A DNA stretch of 64,000 nucleotides from CAVQRC01 sp963715045. Lineage in GTDB: Bacteria; Planctomycetota; Planctomycetia; Pirellulales; Lacipirellulaceae. The notes below the pieces were generated by a model that saw only the letters and a list, made by a program, of their open reading frames with translations, was not told where the DNA came from and made no database searches. This document shows, piece by piece, positions 39,060 to 48,226 of the stretch (positions within the stretch are counted from its first letter, which is position 1; every line of letters begins with the position of its first letter). Position numbers and translations under genes: made by a program. The stretch lies in contig CAVQRC010000026.1 of the NCBI GenBank assembly GCA_963715045.1, positions 1 through 64,000 of the forward strand, read 5' to 3'.

Positions 39060-40199
39060 TCAGTCGGCGATCGACTCGAGCAGGACCTGCCGGGCCGAGG
39101 ATGGTTGGCAGGCGAGGACGTTCTGACGGGCCGCGTGCAGCGTATCGACGATTTGCGCGGTAAACGGCACCGGTGCAGCAGCGGGCGGTGGAGCGGGGAC
39201 GAGTCGATCGACCATCGCCCGGATGAGTTCGGGCACACCGCTGCCGAGGGTGGCGGAAGTCCCCAGGACATCGCGGGGCATCGCGGGAGAGGGCGCGACG
39301 AGGTCGATCTTGTTGCGAACCTCGATATGGGCGACCTGACTGAAGGGCGGGGTCGGTCCGGGGTCCGGTCGCGTCCGGGTCGCATCGCTGACCCGGACGA
39401 TCAAATCGACGTTCGTGGCGGCGAGGGTGACCAGGTCGATGCCGGCCAGTTCGATGGGGTCATGCGTGTCGTGGAGCCCGGCGGTGTCGATCAGTAGGAC
39501 CGGCCAGCCATCGAAGGCCGTGCTGGCCGTCACAAGATCGCGGGTGGTGCCGGGCTGGTCCGCCACGATGGCGCGGCGATAGCCCAGCAGGGCATTGATG
39601 AGACTGCTCTTGCCGACATTGGGTGGGCCGATGACGGCGATCTTCCAGGGCGTCGTGAGATGGAGACCAACTTCGGCGCGGGCGAGCAGCGTGTCGAGAG
39701 CAGCGGCGGAGGCCGTCAGGTCAGCCCGGGCGAGAAGGGCGGCAATTCGGCTGAATTCTGCCTTGAGAACGCCGTTTGCCTGATCGAGCAGGATGGCGAG
39801 GGTTCTTTCGGTCGTGGCCTCGCAGAGCGCTGCTTCCGCGGCAGCTTCGAGAGACTTCGGCGGATGATGTCGCCGCCAATCGGACGCGTCCAGCTGTCGG
39901 CAACCGGACGCGATCAGCTGTTCGATGATGCGGGTAACGGCCGCTGGACCTCCGTGTGGATGCAGTTCCATCTGGTTGGCGGCCGTTCTGCAGACGACGA
40001 GTGTTTCTCCGTCGCTCCACTCACCGAGAACGATCTCTGCGGGCGTGACGTCGGCAAGCATGCGGCGCGAGCGGCTGAGGAAATGCCGCTCTACGATCGG
40101 CACGGCCTGTGGCCCGGTAACGAGCACCACAGCCAAGGCGGCCGGCAGCGGCGGTGTCAGAAGCACCACCACCGTATCTCCATCCTCGATCCTAGCCAC
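39060..40199 (-). CDS. MnmE/TrmE-like GTPase lacking the C-terminal Cys motif
   Basis: About 380 residues from GTG 40199. The first ~110 residues match the MnmE N-terminal domain in pattern (DTVVVLLTPPLPAALAVVLVTGP, MELHPHGGPAAVTRII). The G domain has G1 GPPNVGKSS, G3 DTAG and G4 NKID, within the MnmE-like context VADQPGTTRDLV. In true MnmE, which modifies wobble uridine of tRNA with MnmG, the protein ends in C-x-G-K. Here it ends LACQPSSARQVLLESIAD with no such motif, and is about 70 residues shorter than usual. The start overlaps the end of the CotH-like gene; an ORF from 40538 includes codons from that gene in another frame, so the later GTG is preferred. Confidence 0.75.
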   Translation of the reverse strand: MARIEDGDTVVVLLTPPLPAALAVVLVTGPQAVPIVERHFLSRSRRMLADVTPAEIVLGEWSDGETLVVCRTAANQMELHPHGGPAAVTRIIEQLIASGCRQLDASDWRRHHPPKSLEAAAEAALCEATTERTLAILLDQANGVLKAEFSRIAALLARADLTASAAALDTLLARAEVGLHLTTPWKIAVIGPPNVGKSSLINALLGYRRAIVADQPGTTRDLVTASTAFDGWPVLLIDTAGLHDTHDPIELAGIDLVTLAATNVDLIVRVSDATRTRPDPGPTPPFSQVAHIEVRNKIDLVAPSPAMPRDVLGTSATLGSGVPELIRAMVDRLVPAPPPAAAPVPFTAQIVDTLHAARQNVLACQPSSARQVLLESIAD

Positions 40200-43100
40200 G
40201 CGATGGCTTTCTATCGCCAACTCGCCGCTCGCGGTCCAGCATGTCCTTTTCCCGCGGGGTGCTGTCGCCTTGGTTACGGTTCGCCGGGAATCGTTTTGCG
40301 GTTTGGATTTCACCGCCAGGCAGCCGCCGGCGGAGTTCTCGAGGACTGTCGTCGCGGCGTCCGCCGGCGGCACCGGCGGTGGCGGAATCGCCGACATAAT
40401 TGGCTTGCCAGAGGAGAAAGTCGTCGCCGTCGACAAATCCATCGGCGTCGGCGTCGCCATCGGCCAGCGTGGCGTCGCCAGTGAACAGGCCGTACCCTGC
40501 TTGCCACAACAAAAAGTCGTCGCCGTCCGTATCACCATCGGTATCGAAATCTGCCGGCACCCGTTCGAAGACTCCCGGCGTTCCTAAGAGGCCAAAACTG
40601 GCCCGCCAATTGGTCGGCGTGTTGTAATCACCGAATGGATTGCGGACAACGAGTGTGGGACCGTTCCCGTCCGGGGCGGTCGGCCAACCCACTTCGTCGT
40701 CATAGGAAAAAGAGTGAATGAGATTTCCGCCGGCATCACGCACCGTAAGCAACTCGCCGCCGTCTGACAGCTTACCGCTCCACTGACCGGCAATCGGCAG
40801 ATTGCTGCCGTAGCGCACCGCGAATCCCATCGCATCTTCGACCACCAAGAGCGACTGCCCCGGTTCGAGTACGCTGATCGCCGCGGTGGTAAAGTCGAAC
40901 GCCAAACCTTCATCGGCGACCTGTACGAACTGCACGCCGGCCAGATCGATTCTCCGCTCGCCGAAGTTTCGCAGTTCGACGAACTCGAAGTCGTCCTCGT
41001 CGATCGTGGGTGAGATGGCTCGTTCGGCTGCCGTGGGGGGGGCCGGATGGTAGTTGATTTCCGTGATCCGCAAATTCGCCGCCGTTGCCGGTTCGACATC
41101 GATGATGAAGGTCGCTTCGGCGAGGGCCGACCAGACTTCGTTCTCACGGACGCGGGCCTTGATGGTACTGCTCTGGCTGATCGGAATCGGAGGGAAAACC
41201 CGGTTGGCCAGCAATTCGAGATCGAAACTCACGTCGGAACTGGTGGGCGAAACTTGATGGATTTCGACGGCAATCGTGTTTTCGCCATCGACGAGCATGG
41301 CAGCCGGAACCGTAAACGGGAGAAAGGTCGATTCCGCGTTGCCGCCGACCACGCTGAGAGCGAACTGCTGATTTCCAAGCGGCGTGCCGACCGCGCCGGG
41401 AAGGTTGGACCGGACGACCTCCTGTCCGTTGATGTAGACCGCGGCCCCGTCATCCCGCAGCAGGCGGAGCGTGAGGTTGACGATCGAGTCGACCGCAGAC
41501 ACCACGAACTTGGAGCGGAAGTACGTGGTGGGATTCTTCTGAATTCCGGACGTGACCGGATCGATGTCGACAAAATTGACGAGCGTCGTCTCGTCACCGT
41601 CTCCGTAACCTAACTGGGCAGGGCCACTGGCCCAGGTTTGGTCGTCGTATTCCGCACTCAGCCAGGCCGCTGACGGCTCGCTGGCGTCGTCCAGATAACG
41701 CCAGGTGCTCCCGGCCGGCAACAGCGTCGTCTGGGATGTCACCCCCGCGTATCGCAAGGCGGCAGGATCGAGACTGCCATCCCCCCTCCGCGGATCCGAA
41801 CCATCGGTTGTATAGAAGACTTCTCCGCCGCCGTTGGCGTTGACGATCATCAGCGGGAACCCTGCAGCGACGACGCCTCCGGTGCTGTTGAAGATGGGTG
41901 CCTGCACGTCGGGAAACAAGGCGTCTTCGCGGAGCTGCTCGATCACGACTTCGGAACGGCCGCTGAAGAATCCGAAGACTTCGTCAACCTGTGCTTCCCA
42001 ATCTGGAATCGAATAGGGATTGTCGGGTCGCTTGGAGTCTCCCCAGCGAGCCGACTCGGCGAGGATGGCGGGTGCGACCTGTTCGATCCGCTCCGCATAT
42101 CTTGCGGCACTGGCGGCTGCCGAGAGCACGCCGTCGGCCAGCAGCAGTCGCTGGGCACGGTCGGCGAATTTGAGCCGGTAGGCCTCGTGATTCATCAGGT
42201 GCTGGTGAAGAAACTGCGGGTTGCTGTAGGCCAGCGTGCGCTCGTTTTCGGAACCGCTAGCGATATCGAAGGGCCCCGTGCGGTCATCCCGGCTCCCGGA
42301 GGTTCCGAGCGTGTGTTCGGCATCGTGAGCGAAGAACTGGAAGCCCTGATCCGCAGTGGCCCGGTTGTAAATGCCAAACCAGTTGTTGGGGCGATTGTTG
42401 CTGAGAAAGTTCGAGAGTGGTGAGTCGCTGTTGCCCGTGTAAAAGATGAGCACCATGTAATCGATGAGGTTTTCGACATCGAGTAGTACCGGGAGCGAAT
42501 CGTCACGATTGCCATCTCGGATCGAGACCTTGCATGGTCCAATAGTTATCGGCGAAAGCGGTCGGGTCGTGATCGAGGTCCACGGCGAGGTTCCACAGCG
42601 CGGTCCAGGCGGCGGCGTTGCCGTCTGTGGCTTCGATGCGATATCCCCCAGGACTGCCGGTGCTCTTGATGACGTCAAAGTGGTCGCTGCTGCCGCCGAA
42701 GTAAGTTGCGGCAAAATCGGCTTCGGAACGTTCCTGGGTCTGAAACAGTCCCCAGTACTGGCCGTTCAGGTAGAGATGGTAGTAGCGGCTACGGGTGTAC
42801 TCGTAGCCCATGTCGCGCTGCGAGTCGCGCGAAAAGACCTCCCGCGAGAAGCTCGCCTCGCCGCCGCCCGTGAACGCCCAGGAGTAGTTCTGGGCCGTCC
42901 GCAGGTCGATGTTCGAGAACTGCGTGGCCCCTTCGTCGCCGAACAGAGCGTAGTCGAGGGGTCCCTGATACTCGTTCTCGAAGAACAGCCGAAACGAATG
43001 CTTGGGGTTGTTGTCGCTGCGGCTGAATCCACCACGAATCCGCAGACCCGCCGTGGTCTGGAAACCTGGCGTCCCGTCCGGGTTGATCAGTTCCACCGAG

Positions 43101-44131
43101 GCAGGGCGTTCCCACGCGTCGCCCCGCCCGCCCGCATTGACATAAATCCCACTCGCGGGATCAAACAGATTCTCGAGGTCGGTGACGAGGGAGATGGATG
43201 GTAACGCCTGTAGCGAATCGATCACTTCTTGGGTCGTGTACTGCCCCCCCACGATGTCAGGATCCATCCCGTAATCGAATACCTGACCGTTTACGGTATC
43301 CGCTGGCCAGCCTGGCGGAGCCGCGCCCGTGGGGGACTGCGTGACAATGTCGCTCGCGAACAGGTACGTGTGTGTGACCACATCAGACGGGATGTAGTCG
43401 TCCTGATAAGCGACCGCTCGCAACGTGGTCGAAGCGCTGACGATGATCCCACCCGTGTAGGGCACACCGTGGGAAGCGGTCGGCGTGCTGCCGTCCACCG
43501 TGTATCGGATCATGCCCTCAGGAGTATCCGTGCTGAGAGAGACAAGCTGGGGGGCCGTGTAGAACCCGCGATCGACGCTGGCTTGAGGCGCCAGGGCGAA
43601 GCCGATTGCTCCGCTCCCGTTGGCAGCACCGGGAGTCGGGGTGGCATAAAAGTAACGATCGCCGTCGGGAGCGGCCGGATCGACGCCGTAGGAAATGTCC
43701 GTAACTTGAGGGGGATACACGGGATCGAAGGCGTGCTGTACGGTCGCGCCGTCGGGCTGCACGAGTCCGACGTACTCGCCCGCGACGGACAGGCTGAAGT
43801 TGGTGTGCAATTCACCGGTGGGCGGAACGGATACCCGGTCTTTGGACGAGGCGAACACGATCAGATACTCGCCAGGAGCGAGAACCAACGACGGAAAGGA
43901 CCATTTGTCGTAATCCTGGGGGTCGTCGGTGAGATGCCAGCCTTCGAGGTCGATGGCATCCGCAGAAGCGTTGTGAACCTCAATCCAATCAGAGGAGTCG
44001 CCATCCTCGTCTCGCAAGCCCTGGCTGTTCGACGCGAGGACCTCGGTGATCATGAGCGACGCGGAGAGCACATGGCGAGACTCGAGGGGCTCGAGAGAGA
44101 GGGGTCGATTTCCGCGGAGAGAAGAACGCAT
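40192..44131 (-). pseudogene. CotH-like surface protein with lamin-tail and dockerin-like modules, one frameshift
   Basis: An exported protein of about 1,310 residues. The N-terminus LEPLESRHVLSAS is the planctomycete LEPR-type leader motif. The order is: lamin-tail domain (LMITEVLASNSQ...DWIEVHNASADAIDLEGWHL), a chitobiase-like beta module (RYTVDGSTPT), a CotH kinase-like region (GLRIRGGFSRSDNNPKHSF...YHLYLNGQYWGLFQTQER, then YMVLIFYTGNSD), a second beta module (VFYTTDGSDPRRGDG), a second lamin-tail domain, and two calcium loops (DFDTDGDTDGDDFLLWQ, DADADGFVDGDDFLLWQ). The frame changes near 42525. The last 60 residues are basic and unlike a sorting signal, so another shift near the end is possible. 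Confidence 0.8.
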
Positions 44132-44246
44132 GGGGGTCGAAGGAGTTGAGCGAGGGACAGGGGTAGAAACGTGGTGGAGTCATGCTGGCGTGAAGATGTT
44201 CGCCCTCTCAATCGTACCCGTGCAGCCCAGGCGTGTCACAAACGGG

Positions 44247-45098
44247 TCAACAGGAACGGGCAGCGATGGCGATTCCGGCGAGAATGAGGTGCGGCACGTG
44301 ATGGACTTCGACGCCCTCCATGGAGATGCGGGCGGCAACCGCTGGGGCAGCTCCACCGGTCAGCAACACCCTGGCCGCGGGTCCCGCAACCTCGATCATG
44401 GTCTCAATAATCTGTCGAATCGCGCCGACCGCCCCCCAGTAAAGGCCCGCATCGATGGCATCCATGGTGGATTTGCCGATCACGGGCGGCGGCTCGACAA
44501 GTTCGACCAGCGAACTTTCGGGCAGGGCGTCGGTTCCGGCGCGGAGTGCCCGAGCCCCCATTGCCACGCCGGGCAGAATCGCGCCGCCCTCGAATCCGCC
44601 GTCGTGTGCGATGAGGTCGATTGTGATCGCCGAGCCGAAGTCAACCACGATGACACGCTCGTGGGCGGAGCGAAGTTGATTGGCAGCAACCGCACCCATC
44701 AGCCGGTCCATTCCGACCTGTTCCGGACGGTTCACCCGAATCGGGATCGCGAGATCGTGGCAGGTAAGCCAGCGGGGGGACCGGCCAGCCAATTGCTGCA
44801 ACACCTTGGCCAGGAGTTCGCTGCGTCGGCGGTGAACGCTGGAGAGCACCCAAGGAAGGTCCACCAGTTGGGGATGGGCCGCCAGCCAGTCCTCGAGGGC
44901 ACGCCCTGTCTGCTCTTCGTCGAGCAAGTGCGAACCGAACGTGATGGTGTCTAACGGACGGGGAAGACCTGCCGCGATGATTGGCAGTTCTGCAGCCTTT
45001 TCGAATTCACAGCTTCCGATGTCATCGAACCAGCCGGCCTTGATGCGACTGTTGCCGATGTCTACCGCGACCAACGACGTTGGCGGGCGATCAGGCAT
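44247..45098 (-). CDS. coaX: Type III pantothenate kinase
   Basis: A 283-residue protein with the CoaX signatures: N-terminal phosphate loop LVAVDIGNSRIKAGWF, the central EQVGMDRLMGAVAA, VIVVDFGSAITIDLI and AGLYWGAVGAIRQII. It phosphorylates pantothenate in the first step of coenzyme A synthesis, in the cytosol, and is the K+-dependent, acetyl-CoA-insensitive isoform of the enzyme. The ATG at 45098 has GAGGCG upstream and is preferred over 45161, which would overlap the preceding gene. It follows obg after 23 bp, so the two are co-transcribed. I saw no birA partner next to it. Confidence 0.93.
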   Translation of the reverse strand: MPDRPPTSLVAVDIGNSRIKAGWFDDIGSCEFEKAAELPIIAAGLPRPLDTITFGSHLLDEEQTGRALEDWLAAHPQLVDLPWVLSSVHRRRSELLAKVLQQLAGRSPRWLTCHDLAIPIRVNRPEQVGMDRLMGAVAANQLRSAHERVIVVDFGSAITIDLIAHDGGFEGGAILPGVAMGARALRAGTDALPESSLVELVEPPPVIGKSTMDAIDAGLYWGAVGAIRQIIETMIEVAGPAARVLLTGGAAPAVAARISMEGVEVHHVPHLILAGIAIAARSC

Positions 45099-45121
45099 CG
45101 CAACGCCTCGCAGCAGCGTCT

Positions 45122-46126
45122 TCAAACATCGCCGTTCTTCTCCAATTGGAGGACCTGCCACACGCGGCCGAGCACCTTGTCGAGTCCTTGACCGGTCACC
45201 GAGGAGAAGGCAAACACTTCCCGCCCGGATTGCTCCGCAAGTTGTCGTCGCACGGCCTCGGAATCTGGCAACTCGGATTTGCTTACGGCAATGATTTCGG
45301 GCCGCTCGACCAGGCCTGGATCATACTGCGAGACCTCGTCCCGAATCGTCCGGTAATTCTCGAGCGGATCGGTACCGTCGACCGGTTGTGGCTCAACCAG
45401 ATGCAGCAAGACCCGCGTACGCTCGACGTGCCGCAGAAACTCATGCCCGAGTCCCGCGCCGCTGTGGGCTCCTTCGATGAGGCCGGGAATGTCGGCCATC
45501 ACGAAGGATCGATCGAGATCGATTTGGACGATTCCCAGGTTTGGGATCTTCGTGGTGAACGGATAGTCGGCGATTCGAGGGCGGGCACGACTCACCCGAG
45601 ACAGCAGCGTACTTTTCCCGGCGTTCGGCTTGCCCAGCAATCCGACGTCGGCGATCAGCTTCAATTCGAGCGCGAGCTCGCGTTCTTCGCCGGCACCGCC
45701 GCGGGTCGATTCGCGGGGAACCCGATTGGTAGCGCTCTTGAAACGGGCATTGCCTTTTCCTCCCTTGCCACCCCGGGCAGCAACGATCTGATCACCGGGT
45801 CTGGCAAGATCTTTGAGCACCAGCTCGTGCACGGCGTCTTTGACGAGGGTACCGGGCGGTACCTTGATGACGAGATCCGCGGCACTGGCTCCATGTCGAT
45901 TGGATCCCCCTCCGGGCTTTCCTGCCTGGGCACGCCAATCCCGCCGCCCGGTCAAAGACGACAAGCTGTCGACGCCCTCTTCGGCGAGGAGCACGACGCT
46001 TCCTCCGTGCCCGCCGTCACCTCCGTCGGGCCCGCCACGGGGGACGTATTTCTCGCGGCGGAAGCTGACGCATCCGTCGCCTCCGCGACCAGATCGGGTA
46101 ACGATGATAACGCGATCGACGAACAT
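45122..46126 (-). CDS. obgE: Obg-family GTPase
   Basis: A 334-residue Obg/CgtA protein, which binds the 50S subunit and couples ribosome assembly to nucleotide levels. Residues 1-156 are the glycine-rich Obg fold (GGDGCVSFRREKYVPRGGPDGG). The G domain has GLLGKPNAGKST, PFTTKIPNLG and ADIPGLIEGA. The G4 motif reads SKSE instead of NKxD (IIAVSKSELPD), unusual in the wider family. There is no C-terminal OCT domain. It follows rpmA, the classic L27-Obg order, with a 256-bp gap that contains no supported gene. Confidence 0.93.
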   Translation of the reverse strand: MFVDRVIIVTRSGRGGDGCVSFRREKYVPRGGPDGGDGGHGGSVVLLAEEGVDSLSSLTGRRDWRAQAGKPGGGSNRHGASAADLVIKVPPGTLVKDAVHELVLKDLARPGDQIVAARGGKGGKGNARFKSATNRVPRESTRGGAGEERELALELKLIADVGLLGKPNAGKSTLLSRVSRARPRIADYPFTTKIPNLGIVQIDLDRSFVMADIPGLIEGAHSGAGLGHEFLRHVERTRVLLHLVEPQPVDGTDPLENYRTIRDEVSQYDPGLVERPEIIAVSKSELPDSEAVRRQLAEQSGREVFAFSSVTGQGLDKVLGRVWQVLQLEKNGDV

Positions 46127-46382
46127 CAGCTCGACACGGAGACGTTGGAGGTCCGCAGGTGCGGGAATTGGTGAAACGCGCGACGGAACGAGAAGCCGAT
46201 TTGCGGCCGACGGCAGGATCGATCGACGAACCGAGCGATTCGACCGCTCAACTCCTGCGGGATCACGCCCGCGAGCGATGTTCGTAATCGCCGAGTGGCC
46301 TCGGCCTCGTCAGCGGTTCTTATCAGTCGCAGCAGCCATCCCGTCAGAGCAGTCTCCCCGTCAGGCGTGCCGAACTGCCGGT

Positions 46383-46628
46383 TCAGGCGGGCGCGACGTT
46401 GATTCGGCGACCCTCACGGTCAAAATTCACCGTGCCTTCGCAGAGGGCGAACAACGTGTAATCCTTGCCCTGGCCAACATTGGCGCCGGCATGGAATCGA
46501 TTGCCCACCTGGCGAACAAGAATGTTGCCCGCGATGACGCGCTCGCCGCCGAATTTTTTGACCCCTCGCCGCTGGGCATTGGAATCACGACCATTTCGGC
46601 TGGAACCTTGTCCCTTCTTATGGGCCAT
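46383..46628 (-). CDS. rpmA: 50S ribosomal protein L27
   Basis: An 81-residue L27 with the characteristic start MAHKKGQGSSRNGRDSNAQR, the loop GVKKFGGERVIAGNILVRQ and core RFHAGANVGQGKDYTLFAL. L27 reaches into the peptidyl-transferase centre with its N-terminal tail. There is no N-terminal extension needing cleavage. rplU (L21), which usually precedes rpmA, is not here: the upstream gene is an unrelated secreted protein, so rpmA is expected to have its own promoter in 46629-46721. Confidence 0.95.
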   Translation of the reverse strand: MAHKKGQGSSRNGRDSNAQRRGVKKFGGERVIAGNILVRQVGNRFHAGANVGQGKDYTLFALCEGTVNFDREGRRINVAPA

Positions 46629-46721
46629 AGGTCGAACCCTCGCAGACTACAGTAAGCTGGAAACAACCACAAAATTCGCCAACGACGCGGACCAACCCGC
46701 GGTGGATAAGAGCGGCAAAGT

Positions 46722-47678
46722 CTACCGGTAGATCCACTGGTAATCAACCCCTTCGTCGACGCCGTAGAGGTTCGCCATGCCCCGCGGCGTCCCGAAGCGA
46801 ATCTCATTCTCGTGCTCGCGGATCTCATCGCCGGGACGCCAGAAATTGAGCTGCAGTGTCTTCATGAGATATTCCCGACCCTTGCCCGGTGGATCGTCCG
46901 GCTGCAAGCCCCCGGCAGGGTCTTTCCATTGGATCGCATTCGTCAGGCCGCTGACGAAAATCGAGAGAAAGTCGACGCTCGGATCGATATCTTCCCAGAT
47001 CGCCACACCCCACACGCTCTGATCACCGTCCTCTCCGCTGAGGGGAATGATCGTGCCGGCCATTTCGACAGTCGTCAGCAGGCTGCGCGCCGGGTCCTCA
47101 CGGAGCTGAATCGGCACCACGGCGGCCGGTATCACGCGGTCCAGATATGCCTTGGAGGTCGTTCCAGCTTCCTCGCGGGTCTCGAGGATGAATTGCGGGA
47201 TGAATCGCACCGGCTTGGGATCGGCCTCGACGATGGTCAACGTCTGGTCCGCGTCCTGGACGGCCTTCCGTCGATAACCCGTGTTGGACACGCGATAGAC
47301 CATGTACCACAGCAGCTTTCGTTGCAGCTTTCCGCTGGGCTGGGGAACATCGACGTAAATCATTCGCAGAGGTTTGAACGTGAACTGCAGGCAATAGACC
47401 TCGTTGAGAAATTCAGCCCGCTCAGCCAGGGCGAACAGCGTCCGCGACTGGGACTCGAAATTGGGTTGCCACTTGAGGCCGTCTTTGGCCAGCACGGCCG
47501 GCACGGATTGCCACTGGACGATATCGCGGGGTGTCACATCGGGCGGAACCGTCGTTTCGACCCCGGGGGCCAGCTTTCGGTAATTCGGGGACGGCGACGG
47601 TTGTGCAAGACTCGCGGAAGCAGGAAGCCAGAGGCAAGCAAACGTCGCAACGATCGGGCGTATCCGCAAGTTCTGCAT
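46722..47678 (-). CDS. Exported conserved planctomycete protein
   Basis: About 318 residues from ATG 47678, with a signal peptide (RIRPIVATFACLWLPASASLA). The body is beta-rich and contains FTFKPLRMIYVDVPQPSG, KLLWYMVYRVSNTGYRR and GVAIWEDIDPSVDFLSIFV; proteins of this appearance recur in planctomycetes without assigned function. The longer frame from 47738 would begin within repeat copy E, so the internal ATG before the signal peptide is preferred. No operon partner is evident; rpmA follows after 93 bp in the same direction. Confidence 0.78.
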   Translation of the reverse strand: MQNLRIRPIVATFACLWLPASASLAQPSPSPNYRKLAPGVETTVPPDVTPRDIVQWQSVPAVLAKDGLKWQPNFESQSRTLFALAERAEFLNEVYCLQFTFKPLRMIYVDVPQPSGKLQRKLLWYMVYRVSNTGYRRKAVQDADQTLTIVEADPKPVRFIPQFILETREEAGTTSKAYLDRVIPAAVVPIQLREDPARSLLTTVEMAGTIIPLSGEDGDQSVWGVAIWEDIDPSVDFLSIFVSGLTNAIQWKDPAGGLQPDDPPGKGREYLMKTLQLNFWRPGDEIREHENEIRFGTPRGMANLYGVDEGVDYQWIYR

Positions 47679-47704
47679 GGGGGCCTCATCGATGGCAACT
47701 GAGT

Positions 47705-47783
47705 ACGGATCCCAGAATCTCAGTGAACCTGTTCCCAAGGCAAGGGAATTCGCTCGCTGACGCCGATTTTGGGATCGGCTCTA
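47705..47783 (-). repeat. 80-bp inverted-end repeat, copy E (most divergent)
   Basis: On the minus strand it reads AGAGCCGATCCCAAAA, then GCGAATTCCCTTGCCTTGGG, GGTTCACTGAG and ATTCTGGGATCC. It lies 27 bp upstream of the start of the exported protein at 47678. Its centre differs more from the other copies, suggesting an older insertion. Confidence 0.7.
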
Positions 47784-48226
47784 AGAGTGGTTTTGGAAAT
47801 AGTATACGTCGCGACCTAAGTGTCTGCAAATTAGCGGGTTGCGCACTGAGCGAGACCTTGGACCCGGGCCGGAGGAGCGGTGGCGGGGGGAATTTCGGCG
47901 GCAGGGTAAGATCACCGTCGCGGCGGGACCTGCTGGCGGCGGGGCAGGCACTCCCCGACTGCCGAACGACGAGAATTCGCGAATCGAAGCCAGGATCGAC
48001 CCCTGGGGATCCGGGCTTCGAAGGAGTACTGTGAAGGGCCGCGTGCGGGTGCCATCGAGAGTACCGGCCCCGATCGCTTCTCAGAGCCGATCTGAAAACC
48101 AGCTTCCGCCTGCCGATGTCCCGGCCGTCGGAAGCGCTCCAAAAGGTTTTTGGTGCAGTTCTCAATCCGATCCCCTGGGCACCGTCCGCATCGTACCGAC
48201 GAGCGGCGGATGGAGCCGTCGCCCCT
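47784..48226. other. Divergent intergenic region, no gene seen
   Basis: Holds the promoters of a leftward secreted protein and the rightward antiporter. A possible half-copy of the 80-bp repeat (AGAGCCGATCTGAAAACC) begins near 48079. No protein-like frame was supported. Confidence 0.4.

Noticed and set aside
39060..40538. Long form of the MnmE-like protein starting at 40538
   Set aside because: Its first 113 codons are the other frame of the CotH-like gene's dockerin-like end; the GTG at 40199 begins where the family begins.
46135..46382. Small gene between rpmA and obg
   Set aside because: Frames here are interrupted or lack starts and protein-like composition.
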